In this document: piece by piece, positions 26,403 through 36,866 of the stretch | How the letters are laid out: each line of letters opens with the position of its first letter | How positions within the stretch are numbered: the stretch's first letter is position 1 | Assembly: GCA_039707465.1 (NCBI GenBank) | Contig: CM077643.1 | Location: 245,116,419 to 245,180,418, forward strand | Source: Rhabdophis nuchalis | Taxonomy: Eukaryota; Chordata; Lepidosauria; Squamata; Natricidae | Length of the DNA: 64,000 bases | Direction of reading: 5' to 3' | The notes under the pieces: model-generated | Database searches by the model: none | Told to the model about the DNA's origin: nothing | The model's input: the letters and a program-made list of their open reading frames with translations, nothing else | Program-made: the position numbers and the translations under genes

Positions 26403-27125
26403 GAATAGAATAGAAATTTTTATTGGCCAAGTGTGATCGGACACACAAGGAATTTGTCATTGGTGCATATACTCTCAGTGTACATAAAGAAAAATAAAAT
26501 AGAATACATTCATCAAGAATTATAAGATACAACACTTAGCAATAGTCATAGGTTACTAATAAGCAATCAAATCATACTAGGAAACAAAAAAAGCAATATA
26601 AATCGTAAAGATACAAGCAACATTATTTATTTATTATTCGAATTTATAAGCCGCACCCATCTCACCACATAGGGAGTCGGAAACATGTTTATAGTCATAA
26701 CTGGAAGGATATAGGTAATAGGAAGGATGAGAAGAATAATAGTAATACAATCTTAGTAAATAATTTAACAGTATTATGAGAATTAGTTTAGCAAAGTGAT
26801 GGCATTCAGGGGAAAAACTGTCCTTGTGTCCTTGTTCGGGTGTGCAGTGCCCTATAGCGTCGTTTTGAGGGTAGAAGTTGAAACAATTTATGTCCAGGAT
26901 ATGAGGGGTCTGTAGATATTTTCACAGCCCTCTTTTTGACTCGTGCAGTATACAGGTCCTCAATGGAAGGCAGGTTGGTAGCAATTGTTTTTTCTGCAGT
27001 TCTAATTATCTTTTGAAGTCGGTGTCTGTCTTGTTCGGTTGCAGAGCCAAACTAGACAGTTATAGAGGTGCAGATGACAGATTCAATGATTCCTCTGTAG
27101 AACTTAATGAAACGAAGTCTTCTTT
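26403..27125 (-). mobile_element. AATAG-tailed LINE (snake L2/CR1-like) fragment
   Basis: The left end is GAATAGAATAGAAATTTTTA, the complement of an ATTCT tail. On the minus strand from about 27118 the product reads FYRGIIESVICTSITV, a stop in place of the expected Trp, FGSATEQDRHRLQKIIRTAE, LPSIEDLYTARVKKRAVKIS and HKLFQLLPSKRRYRA. This is the C-terminal domain of an L2/CR1-superfamily LINE. Elements with this tail are known to seed AATAG microsatellites in snakes. It is 5'-truncated. An unrelated short tail-like piece lies inside at about 26625-26690. Confidence 0.8.
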
Positions 27126-27359
27126 CTTACCTTTGTGAATTGTTGGACAAACCTTACAGAGCAGGAAGAGAAAAAAAATGGGTATTTTTACACAAAGCTA
27201 TATGAATAAATATTAGAGCTGCCATCTCCAGATGTGTTGGGCTGGATTTCATTTCCCATAATTCCAGTTAGGACTGAAAGCTTTATCATTTTAACAGACA
27301 GTTCTGGGAATCACCTTAGATACTATAGGATGATAGAGTAGCAAAATGGAAGCTTTTAA

Positions 27360-27565
27360 ACTTTGACTGAATTTTAAATTGTTTTTAATTGGCTTTTTAG
27401 GGGTAAGAGTTTTTAAGATTTTAGCACAGGGTTTGGTATTTAATTGTTTTTTAATATTTATTATTGCTATGTTTTATATTCTCTATTTTAATCTCCTGTG
27501 CACCGCCCCGAGTCCCTTCGGGGAGAGTGGTGCGGTTTATACATTTAATTAAATAAATAAATAAA
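27360..27565 (+). mobile_element. L3/CR1-clade LINE, 3' UTR only
   Basis: A TTTTAGCACAGGGTTTGGTA tract, the box CCCCGAGTCCCTTCGGGGAG and an (AAAT)n tail. No coding part remains. Confidence 0.82.
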
Positions 27566-27569
27566 TAAA

Positions 27570-28428
27570 TTTTTCTTACAAAAAACCCCATCCAGTCCTG
27601 GTTACATTTTTCAAAAACGCATGTCAAATCTGATAAACCTATATGGGAAAATGTGTTATGGTCTGATGAGACCAAGGTCGAACATTTTGGCTATAATTCC
27701 AAAATGTATGTAAAAACAACAGTGCACATCACCAAAAGTAGACCATATCTATGGTGATGCACGATGGTGGCAACATTATGCTTTGGAGCTGCTTTTCTTC
27801 AGTTGGATTTGGAGCTTTAATCAAAATGGAGGGAATTGTGAACAGTTTCAAGTCTCAGTCAATTTTGGCACAAAACACTTCAGGGCTCTTCTAAAATGCT
27901 GAAGATAAAGACGAATTTCACCTTTCCACATAACAATAACCCAAAGCATACTTCCAAATCAACAAAATAATGGCTTCACTGGAAGGAAATCAAAGTTTTA
28001 GAATGGCCCAGCCAGGGCCCAGACCTGAAGAGTGTTGTGCACAGGAGATGTCCAGGTAATCTGACAGTTTTGGAGCACTTTTGCAAGGAGAAGAGGGGGC
28101 AAAGATTCCTAAGGCAAGATATATCATGCTGATAGGTTCCTACCTCAAAAGACTGAATGCTATCCAAAAAATCAAAAGGTCTTTCAACAAAGTATTAGTT
28201 TAAGGCTGCCTACAGTTACGCAGCTACATTATTCTAGGTTTTTTTTATTGTTATTTCACCTCCAAAAGATTTCACTTTATTTTTCAGTTGAAGTACAGCT
28301 TATATGGTATATTGAAAGTGGGAAAAATCTGAACAATCTGAAGCGATGTGTTTTGGTCTGATTTTTTTATGTCTCAAAAACCTAATATTTTAATAAGGGT
28401 GTGTAGACTGTTTATATCCACTGTACAG
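27570..28428 (+). mobile_element. Tc1-like transposon relic, right half
   Basis: Scattered frames show transposase pieces: WSDETKVEHFGYNSKMYV, then NNNPKHTSKSTK and KVLEWPSQGPDL, the catalytic-domain motifs of Tc1 transposases (DE..D type). Stops and frameshifts separate them. The right terminal inverted repeat, GTGTGTAGACTGTTTATATC then CACTGTA, is present near 28400-28426. The left half is absent; the relic starts where the L3 tail ends. It is not functional. Confidence 0.85.
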
Positions 28429-29239
28429 TAGCTTGCCCTGTTAGTGTTGCTCCCTTTTACTTAGTAGTTCCTTGATTAGATTGTTGTTTACTGCTTGATC
28501 ATTTGTCTGTGTTAATCCTGGTGCTAGTTCCTGCTTACCTGGGTGTTGATTCCTGGTGGGACACTGTTCTGATCTTCTGCTTTCCTTTTTAGTTTTTCTA
28601 ATTGTCTTTTTCAAATGGTATGTAAATGCTGTTTATTTCTATGTGTCTGTTGATATCTTATTTGTCTGAAGGCCAAGCTTCCAGGAATTCCCTAGTATTT
28701 TTTGAATTTGGTTTTATCTAGGATGCTCACAATTGCCCAGTTGAAACTGGGAACAGAGTTGTAACTGTGGAGAGGCACCCGGTTTCTTGGTTTACATTGT
28801 GAGTCTGTTTAGCTTTCTGGAACCTCAGAGTTTCTTTGTGTCACTACCTTTCTCTTGGGTTTCGGGTATCCAGATGTTCGCTCTGGAAGCTTGTGGACTA
28901 GTTAGGTTTGGGAAGGCTGTGGAAGCTTCTGTTTACCCTCTTTTTGAATTTGCCCTCTTTTTTGAGTTCTTGGGGTCTTGGACAACTCTTCCGTATGAAT
29001 GTGGTGCTAATTTTGATGTTCTCTACAGTCTAGCACCCTAACCAACTGTAGTCAGGTTGCTGTTGGGTTCTTGCTGCTTCCATTGTACTTCCTCCTGTTT
29101 TCCCTGTGTCATTCAGGAAGAAGACTCTTTGAAGCCATGTAGTTTAGTAGATCAGGCTACTGCTCAGACAAGCACTGCAATATCACTTTTGCCTTACTCT
29201 ACTGTTGGTCCGCTCTTACACTGTCTCAACTGTCTCGTC
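28429..29239. other. Unassigned T-rich DNA
   Basis: No gene is seen. The frame 28787-29041 is uninterrupted but has no recognisable domain. Confidence 0.4.
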
Positions 29240-29320
29240 TGTTGATGTCCAGTTGCCTTTTGAAAAAAGGACCTTTGGGACAACCATAACCTGCATGACT
29301 GAGAGTCTCCAAAGATATGT
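29240..29320 (+). repeat. Dispersed repeat, same family as 15370
   Basis: CTTTGGGACAACCATAACCT and GCATGACTGAGAGTCTCC match the copy at 15370-15490. Confidence 0.55.
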
Positions 29321-30569
29321 TGCTTCTGCTGGTTGTTCTGCTGCTGTCCCACCCTGAAATTATGTTTACTATGGTTTTGTACGTACTCGTACGTCCACTC
29401 TTATTTTTATTTTTAGATACTTTAAATATTTTTTGCAATGTGTCTTATGTTTTGGAAGGGTGAGGACTATAAATCTAGAATAATTATATTTGTTGTTTTT
29501 TGTCAAAAACAGGACAACAGTCTAAGCAGGCATTTAAGTTTTTCATTTGAAATCAATAGGAGCTAAATGCGCCTACAATGTGTACTTATAAAGATTTGAT
29601 GAAATTTCTCTTAGCTGCTTTAACTCTTGTTTTTAATAGGAACATCGACATTGTGGAGAGCTGGGTGGGCACTCAAGCTGAATTATAATTACGTAGGCAT
29701 AAAGTTATTTATATAAATATAGCCTCTCATATGGGTTTTTGTGTATTTTCATGTAGAATCTTGAAGAATGTAATTTTCTTTCCTATATCAGTTTATATCC
29801 ATTATTGTCTAACTGAATATTCTTACTATTTTTCGGAAAGAGTGGGTACTATTAACCACAACCCAGTGACCAACTGAAAAGTAGAGAATCAGTATTTGGA
29901 AAGTTCAATATCAGGAAATGATGTGGCTGTTTAAATAGTGCACAGGGGGACCATGTGCACACTTTTTTGTAATCAACTTTGAACCACTGCACCCTCCTAA
30001 TCAGTGTATCACGCAATAGCAGCATGCTAACAGGTAACAAAAAAGGCAGTTACTTCACTCCAATTGTGGTTCAGCATCTCCTTTTAACAAATCTGTATGT
30101 TCCATTAAGAAATCATGACCAAAGCTGAATGAAAAAGCTAGATTGAAGATTGATTTTAATAAGATCAACTCCAGGGAATGTTTGAGTTGAACTCCATAGG
30201 ACCAGACACACCTTAATAAAAAGAAACTGGCTAGTGGCCCTGGCTGAACGCTATCCCTATCTTCAAATATTTTAAAAATCAGGGAGAAGGAAAGGAAAAA
30301 CTTACCAAAATACAGATTATTCAGGCTACAATAATAGTTGGGAAGAGTCTAGAAAAGACCATAGATTGATTGATGAATGGGGAATTTAAAACCACGTATG
30401 GTTGTATTTCACAGAAGTCAGCATGGATCTGGAAAGAACAAATCTTAACAGATTAAATTTAACTAAACTTTAATGAGGGCAGGATAAAGTAACAACACAC
30501 ACAGTACAATGTAATATAAACATGTAGAGCTGGCTTGAAATTTATACCCAATAAACGAAGAGGATAGGG
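29321..30569. other. Unique DNA, no gene seen
   Basis: Nothing recognisable. Confidence 0.45.
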
Positions 30570-30704
30570 CAATATTTCTCAATCTTGGCCACTTTAAGAT
30601 AGGAGGACTTCAACTCTAGAATTCCCTGGTGAGGCTGGCTGGCTGGGGAATTCTAGGAGTTGAAGTCCATCCATTTTAAAAGTAGTCAAGGTTTAGAAAC
30701 TCTG
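30570..30704. mobile_element. Foldback hAT-like element, TTGAAGTCC family
   Basis: The left side has CTTCAACTCTAGAATTCCCT and the right side its complement GGGAATTCTAGGAGTTGAAG. The outer ends CAATATTTCTCAATCTTGG and CAAGGTTTAGAAACTCTG are also inverted. No clear TSD is visible. It is non-coding. Confidence 0.7.
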
Positions 30705-30906
30705 GGTTAAGTTAATGGGCTGAAGAAGAATGAAATGTAAGAGATAGAAGCAGAATTCCTTTTATGCACATTTGTTATCAATAAGCTAATGTGACATGCA
30801 GATACTAAGAAATGAATGGAATTATTGCCTAGGCAATGGGAGAGTGTTTAACTTCTACAGCAAAAGTGTCAATGGGTCTTGAACTAAAAACTATTTAGAA
30901 TATTTC
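30705..30906. other. Unique DNA, no gene seen
   Basis: No feature recognised. Confidence 0.4.
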
Positions 30907-30984
30907 GCACTCCACTATGTTTTTTTTTTTAATAGAAAAGGACTGTCAAAGACAGCTCTTTTCTATAAAAACATAGTGGAGTGC
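30907..30984. repeat. Near-perfect 78-bp palindrome
   Basis: GCACTCCACTATG at 30907 pairs with CATAGTGGAGTGC ending at 30984. The arms meet around GACTGTCAAAGACAGC. The core TCTGTCAAAGACAGCCCTTT recurs just downstream at about 30990-31010. It would form a long hairpin if transcribed. Confidence 0.8.
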
Positions 30985-31080
30985 AATATATCTGTCAAAG
31001 ACAGCCCTTTTGTTGGAGATATAATAAGGATAATGCTTCGTTAAAACACATGTTTTTTTTACAATGTCCTACTATATTTT

Positions 31081-31410
31081 AATGGATGTGGAGGCTGAGT
31101 GGCTTAGACACTGAGCTTGTCGATCAGAAAGGTTGGCAGTTCAGCAGTTCGAATCCCTAGTGCGCTCCTGTTACTTGTCCCAGCTTCTGCCAACCTAGCA
31201 GTTCAAAAGCACATAAAAATACAAGTAGAAAAATAAGAACCACCTTTGGTGGGAAGGTAACAGCGCTGCGTGCACCCTTGGCATTTAGTCATGCCGGCCA
31301 CATGACCACGGAGACATCCTCAGACAGCGCTGGCTCTTTGGCTTTGAAACAGAGATGAGCACTGCTCCCTAGAATTGGGAACGACTAGCTTGCATGTGCA
31401 GGGGAACCTT
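31081..31410 (+). mobile_element. Sauria SINE, diverged
   Basis: The head is mutated (GATGTGGAGGCTGAGTGGC), but the B box GTTCGAATCCC and the body (CTTGTCCCAGCTTCTGCCAA, ATGCCGGCCACATGACCACG) are clear. It ends AGGGGAACCTT. TSDs are ACTATATTTT (31071-31080) and ACTATGTTTT (31411-31420). Confidence 0.9.
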
Positions 31411-31439
31411 ACTATGTTTTGGGAAAAATAATGGATGCT

Positions 31440-31850
31440 GTAAATACAATAGTATGACAAAAGCCAAACTTTTCAGAGGATAATAACCCACCACCACTAC
31501 TTGTTCGAAGGCTAAAAGTTATTGGACTATGATTCATATATGGTTGGAGAAAATGACACACAAGCACATAGACTTTAAACCTGAACTTTTCCTACTTGGA
31601 ATTACGTCAGAAGTACTTGACAAAAACTTGGAATATTTGATTGTGATTGTTTTGACAGCAGCTAGAATTGTATTTGCAAAAAACTGGAGAAATGAGAAAT
31701 TACCTCCACAAGAGGAAGTTATTCGCAAGATTATTGAATGTGCAGAAATGAGCAGATTAACATTTGAAATTAGAGAACAGGAGAATGAACAATTTTATGA
31801 AATATGGAATAAGTTTTACCAATGGTTGGAAAAAAGAAAAACCTAAAGGA
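31440..31850 (+). mobile_element. L1 ORF2 C-terminal fragment
   Basis: The frame 31529-31846 (about 105 residues) reads LEKMTHKHIDFKPELFLLGI, then TAARIVFAKNWRNEKLPP and IECAEMSRLTFEI. It ends with NKFYQWLEKRK and a stop. These are the last segments of vertebrate L1 ORF2p, downstream of RT. No endonuclease or RT core is left, and the 3' UTR is replaced by AT-rich sequence. It is a different L1 lineage from the copies at 7285 and 7831. Confidence 0.85.
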
Positions 31851-31890
31851 TATATTATATATATCCTAAAGGATATATTATATATATATA

Positions 31891-32030
31891 TGAAGACTAA
31901 TTATCACAGCTCCTGTGAAGAGGTCCCTTTAAGGGGAGGAGACTCAACGTCATCCCTCTCTGCCCTTCGACTCAACCCAGAGTCATCCAGACAGAGAACC
32001 AAATTAGATTACTGCTGTGTGACATTTTTT
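31891..32030 (-). repeat. SINE-like body, copy A
   Basis: A 140-bp unit starting TGAAGACTAATTATCACAGC and ending GCTGTGTGACATTTTTT. It recurs at 32229-32368 in the same orientation and at 32407-32546 inverted, with only a few differences. Read on the minus strand it follows the tRNA-like segment at 32031-32228 and leads into a (TA)n tail on its left. Confidence 0.85.
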
Positions 32031-32228
32031 TGATATATGTTAGATTTTTTAAGGGCTGAAAATAAAGAGACCAGGATGGATCCATTTCAGGCTTATTAGC
32101 CTTCTTCAGCTGGCCATACTCCTTCTACTGGGATTTGAACCAGGTCTTTCCAGCATTTGAGGCAAGCTCTCTATGCCTTGAGCTATCTGGTATCCCTGAT
32201 ATATCAGCCAATTTACAGGACTCTTAAA
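32031..32228 (-). mobile_element. tRNA-like SINE head
   Basis: The complement contains an A-box-like TAGCTCAAGGCAT and, about 35 bases on, a B-box-like GGTTCAAATCCC. Both are arranged as in a tRNA-derived Pol III promoter. Copy A follows it on the minus strand, so head and body could form one SINE of about 310 bp. A true tRNA gene is unlikely because no intact acceptor stem is visible. Confidence 0.6.
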
Positions 32229-32542
32229 TGAAGACTAATTATCACAGCTCCTGTGAAGAGGTCCCTTTAAGAGGAGAAGACTCAACGTCATCCCTCTCTG
32301 CCCTTCGACTCAACCCAGAGTCATCCAGACAGAGAACCAAATTAGATTACTGCTGTGTGACATTTTTTAGATATTTTTTAGATATCTAAATTTTTTTTAG
32401 ATATCTAAAAAATGTCACACAGCAGTAATCTAATTTGGTTCTCTGTCTGGATGACTCTGGGTTGTGTCGAAGGGCAGAGAGGGATGACGTTGAGTCTCCT
32501 CCCCTTAAAGGGACCTCTTCACAGGAGCTGTGATAATTAGTC

Positions 32543-32546
<4 letters not shown>
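32229..32546. repeat. 318-bp palindrome of two SINE-like bodies
   Basis: Copy B (32229-32368) and inverted copy C (32407-32546) form 140-bp arms. I count about three mismatches by eye. The 38-bp spacer is itself self-complementary (TTTAGATATCTAAA words). Copy C runs directly into an (AT)n tract. Confidence 0.9.

Positions 32547-32617
<71 letters not shown>
32547..32617. repeat. (AT)n microsatellite
   Basis: About 35 AT units following the right arm of the palindrome. It is probably the tail of the SINE-like unit. Confidence 0.95.
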
Positions 32618-32620
<3 letters not shown>

Positions 32621-33064
32621 TTCCTAAGTATAGAAATTGTTTTCTAGGATTGTTAGATACCTTGACAAATTGAGATGAGTCCGCTCTAGAAAGACACAGT
32701 GTATAATTAACTAGATCAACAATGAGACACATAGATAATGGAAAATTTGGATAAATTTTTGGTTTTAGAAGGAGAAAACATTATGAACAGATATTTTATA
32801 ACGGTAAAGTGACTTCTAGAGATAACTGAGAGTAATGCTATAAAATGGGAATTTATGGGGGAAAATTTCTTTTTTAATATTTTTCTTATATATTGAATAA
32901 CTATGGAAAAAAGACTGACTTGATAAATAATAATGTTACTATGTGGAACATAAGGTGATATATATGAAAGGAAAATTGATAAATATGTTTGTGATTTTAA
33001 GTACTGATGCACAGAACATTTGCGTGAACGACATGTTGTACAAAGCACAAAATGAATAATGTTT
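32618..33064. other. Unique AT-rich DNA
   Basis: No gene. The minus-strand frame 32716-33048 has no recognisable domain. Confidence 0.45.
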
Positions 33065-33537
33065 TTTAATTTAATTTAATTTTAATTTTAATTCCATTTC
33101 TATACCGCTCCTATCTCCCCAATTGGACTCAGGGCGGTGCACAGGAAAATTAAAAAGAATACAACAAACAAACAATAATAAATACAATCATATCGTTATA
33201 ATATAATTAAATTAATTGTGGCCTGTGCTAAAATGTAGTTAAAACGGTTAAAAATGTTAAAATTCAATAACTAAATCTCTAGTAATTACATCAGGATCTA
33301 GGCTAGGCCAGCTAGGTGAAAAAAGTGCGTCTTGAGCAATTGGCGGAAGAGGCGAAGGTCCGTGGTAGTACGAAGTTCGGGGGGTAGGTCATTCCAGAGG
33401 GCTGGACCTGCCACAGAGAAGGCCCTTCTCCTGGGGGCCGCCAGCCGGCATTGACCGGCAGATGGCACCCTGAAAATGCCCTCCCTGTGGGAGCGGATCG
33501 GCCGAAGGGAGGTGTGTGGTAGGAGGCGGTCCCGCAA
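33065..33537 (-). mobile_element. L3/CR1-clade LINE, 3' fragment
   Basis: The minus-strand frame 33298-33537 gives RDRLLPHTSLRPIRSHREG, VAGPALWNDLPPELRTTT and LLKTHFFHLAGLA. The UTR has TTGGACTCAGGGCGGTGCAC and an (AATTT)n-like tail. It is 5'-truncated at the A-rich junction near 33537. Confidence 0.88.
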
Positions 33538-34197
33538 AAAAAAAAATCCACCACCACCACACACACACAATTACATGTAGAACTGTCTATAACCATGTAT
33601 TGTTATGAGCAAAAATCATTTTTAGTTCATACTCATATTTGGCCAGGAAAGTTTTGCCGCCTTGACATCAGCTCTATGCATCTTCCTTTGTGACTTGGCC
33701 ATCTTTCCCTTTCTTGTATGTGTCCCCCTTTTTTGTACTCAGAGATTCACTAACCATTTTACAGTCATTTTGGTCTTTTGAATTTATTTTTTTTGCCGCT
33801 CTCTGCTTTTCTCCTCATTAGAACCGTTCACAGTTGTGCATTTAATATCAACTTCTTTAAGACCTCCTGCTCATCTTGAGCCCCTTTTCCTATTAGCAGT
33901 TCTGCCATGGGATTCTGCTTATTATTGCTCTATTAAAATCCACTATTTGAAAGCCCAGGATACACATTTGGCTATGCTCTCAGTTTTAGCCCGTCTTCTA
34001 ATCAAGCACTCCAGATCATGTGATCACTTTTCTTTGTTCCTGCTGCTTCCATTTCTTTAACTTAAAGCATATTCATACACACCTTTTCAGCTGATCCTCT
34101 CCTCTACCCATGCCAGCTCAACTCTAAGAAAAATCATTTTAAGAAAATCGTGCTTAGAGTGAGACTTTTCCTAACTCCTGGAATTGCCAATTGCCAC

Positions 34198-34199
<2 letters not shown>
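33538..34199. other. Unique DNA, no gene seen
   Basis: A short CA/ACC-rich stretch at 33545-33570 and otherwise unassigned sequence. Confidence 0.45.
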
Positions 34200-34231
<32 letters not shown>

Positions 34232-34250
34232 CACAAAAATAATTTTGTGG

Positions 34251-34296
<46 letters not shown>

Positions 34297-34327
34297 CATC
34301 CATCCATCCATCCATCCATCCATCCAT
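34200..34327. repeat. Compound microsatellite (CA)n, (TATC)n, (CATC)n
   Basis: (CA)n at about 34200-34228, (CTAT)n at about 34250-34295 and (CATC)n at about 34294-34326. Frames across it are artefacts. Confidence 0.95.
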
Positions 34328-34987
34328 ATGCAATGTATCTGAAACAATATACAATATATATGCAATTTTGTTTATACATGTACACATACACTACACACAC
34401 TCACACTACATGTACAAATCAGACACACCCATGCACACATAGATTATATCTATCTATATTTATCAATATCAACACACAAAATATATACACAAAATTAAAC
34501 TGAATATACAAAGGAAGAGTAGTGAAATGCATATGTGCTGGTGTAACAAACAAATGATTTAAAAAAATCATTTTTCCATTCTTTTTAATGCATTTTAGTA
34601 TTACTCTTTCTATGAATGCTGTAAAAGCACAAGGCTATACATCTTGCCTTATAGATAGAAAGTTGCTACTTTGAAATCTGGCAAAAACATGTTTCCCCCT
34701 GTCCTGCCAAGTGATATTTTTCTTGCCCTGAGCTTCCAACTTTTCCCTGTGCTTTTTTTTTTTACTTCAGTGGTGCTCCATTTCATATTTTACCCCATCC
34801 CTAAAGATAAAATGTTTTCATTCTCAAACCCCAAATATCCACAGATCATTTGGAATTCTACTTGGGACCCCAGAGTCTTCCATGATTTTCAGACTCTGGT
34901 ATAATCCTGTATCTCTTACTTTTAACACCATAGCTTATTGCTTTCTTTGAAAATACTTAAAAAAATATCTTCCTATAACTTTTTATG
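34328..34987. other. Unique AT-rich DNA
   Basis: Nothing recognised. Confidence 0.4.
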
Positions 34988-35215
34988 TGTTTATTTATTT
35001 GTATCCTGCCTTTGGTATTTAACCCAAAGCAGCAAACATACTTCTTTCTCCTCCCATTTTCCCCCAGAACAAGAAGTCTATGAGGTGGATTGGGCTGAGA
35101 TAGAGGGACTGGCCCAAGGTCCCCACTGGCTTTCTTGGCTAAGGTAGGAGTAGAACTCATAATCTTCCAATGTCTAGCCTGGTGCCTTATCACCCAGACC
35201 AAATTGGTTCTTTAC
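34988..35215 (+). repeat. Old dispersed repeat (GGTGGATTGGGCTGAGA type)
   Basis: A TTTATTTATTTGTATCCTGC start, then TGAGGTGGATTGGGCTGAGA, CTGGCCCAAGGTCCCCA and GTCTAGCCTGGTGCCTTA. Shorter matches are at 5685-5760 and 39690-39805. It is an ancient reptile SINE- or LINE-tail-like family that I cannot name. Confidence 0.55.
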
Positions 35216-35329
35216 CTTATCTTTATATAAATCTTTAAAGTCTCATCATTCAGTCCTGGCTGAGAAAAAACCCATTCAGAACTTTGGCACATATATATTT
35301 GTTAACTTTGATCAAATAAACCAACTCTA

Positions 35330-35917
35330 TATTCAATAATCAATAATCAATAATTTAATTTGTTGACCGCTCCCTCTCCCCAAAGGGACTCGGAGCGGTG
35401 CACAGGGCGAATAAAACAATAAATACACATACACATGATAAAAACAAATTAAATATATCCCTGCGCTAAAAATTACCAATTAAAATACTAAAATCCCTAT
35501 CTAAAATTATTAACAATCCCATAGACGAGAGACTACCCTAGGCCGGCCAAGCAGAACAAATATGTTTTTAGTTTTAGACGGAAGGAGCGGAGGTCCGTAG
35601 TTGTTCTAATGTCGGGGGGAAGGTCGTTCCAGAGGGCTGGGCCCACCACAGAGAGAGCCCTTCCCCTGGGCGTCGCCCGCTGACAAAGTCTAGTGGACGG
35701 CACCCGGAGAAGTCCCTCTCTGTGGGAGCGAATTGGCCGTGTGGATGTATGAGGCAGGATCCGATCCTGCAAATAGCTAGGTCCCGAGCCATGGAGCGCT
35801 TTGAAGATGATAACTAAAACCTTGAAGCGCACCCGGAAGACGACAGGCAGCCAGTGCAGCTCGCGCAAGAGCGGTGTTATATGGGTAAACCTTAAGGTTC
35901 CCATAATTGCTTCTTTT
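35330..35917 (-). mobile_element. L3/CR1-clade LINE, 3' part
   Basis: The minus-strand frame 35533-35904 is open for about 120 residues: FTHITPLLRELHWLPVVF, FKALHGSGPSYLQDRIL, VGPALWNDLPPDIRTTTD and LFCLAGLG. The UTR has AAAGGGACTCGGAGCGGTGC with a CAATAATCAATAATC tail. The 5' end is at the NAAARAIMGT region. No RT. Confidence 0.9.
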
Positions 35918-36554
35918 TGCTTTTAAAAAGCTTGGTGTTTATTCCCTTTAAATTGTGTCCCAAAAGCTAATTTCATTTTCATTTTGTCTTTTCTCAGGAA
36001 TTCCTTTGTGAGTATAATGCACCACTTTCAGGATAAGAATAAACAAGTTTCCAAGTCACTCTTTGGATTTTTATTTTAAAATGTGTCACTTTTAATTATT
36101 AAGATATCATCTGTATCCTCTTCTATCTTTTCTTTTGAACCCATTTTACTGTAACAGATGATCTGAAATGAAAGTTCTGAGTGTATTGTTGCCAAATATC
36201 CTCAAATTCTTCCAAAAGTTAAAATACTTTTCTCTATTCTGTATTAGCGAGTCTGTTCTGCTTTAATCACAATCTTTGGCCTTTTCTGGTTGCCTCTATT
36301 GCCCACCCTTCAAAGTCTCCTCTTATCATATTTTTCTCTAATCATTTCCTCATGGGAAGGTTTCTTACACTTAGATTTAAAATCTTCACACATTTTTAAT
36401 AAGATTTTAAACAACCCATAGGAAGGGTTTTCTTATAATTAGTTTCAAAAAACTTATTTCCCATCCATCTGGCCCCTTAGCCCATTTAAAAGTTTCCAAA
36501 ATCAATCTTTTAATCACCTTTTGCTGTTTATTTCAGAATACTTAAAAAAAAAAA
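35918..36554. other. Unique DNA, no gene seen
   Basis: T-rich sequence without recognised features. Confidence 0.4.
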
Positions 36555-36566
36555 TCTTAAAGTTAC

Positions 36567-36854
36567 GATGGGAAAGTTTATAACTATTTATTAGACCCGT
36601 TATGTAAGGGGAGGGAACTATTATCAGACTTTTTATGCATCTTTCATCATTCAGACAGGGTAGATTTTTTAAAAAAAATATTAATGTGAGATGTATTTGG
36701 TATCTGGGAGATTTTTGCACATACTTTTTTCCTTTTTGGTGGTGGTAGTGGATGTTTGTTAGCCTAGTTTTTTTAAAAAAATCTTTTTTCCTTTTCTGTG
36801 TTTGTATTTTATCTTTGGTGATAAAAAGTAAAAAAAATGTTTGAAAATAAAAAC
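36567..36854 (+). mobile_element. Short retroinsertion, probably an L1 3' end
   Basis: An exact 12-bp duplication, TCTTAAAGTTAC, flanks the segment (36555-36566, 36855-36866). It ends with GTGATAAAAAGTAAAAAAAA and TTTGAAAATAAAAA, similar in style to the L1 3' UTR at 9150-9243. No coding sequence remains. A long TSD with an A-rich end indicates target-primed retrotransposition; L1 identity is inferred. Confidence 0.6.
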
Positions 36855-36866
36855 TCTTAAAGTTAC

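Noticed and set aside
28787..29041. 84-residue frame as a gene
   Set aside because: Hydrophobic composition only, with no motif, no supporting splice sites and no neighbours.
32031..32228. Functional tRNA gene on the minus strand
   Set aside because: A- and B-box-like motifs are present, but no acceptor stem pairing or discrete 73-base gene could be made out. SINE context fits better.
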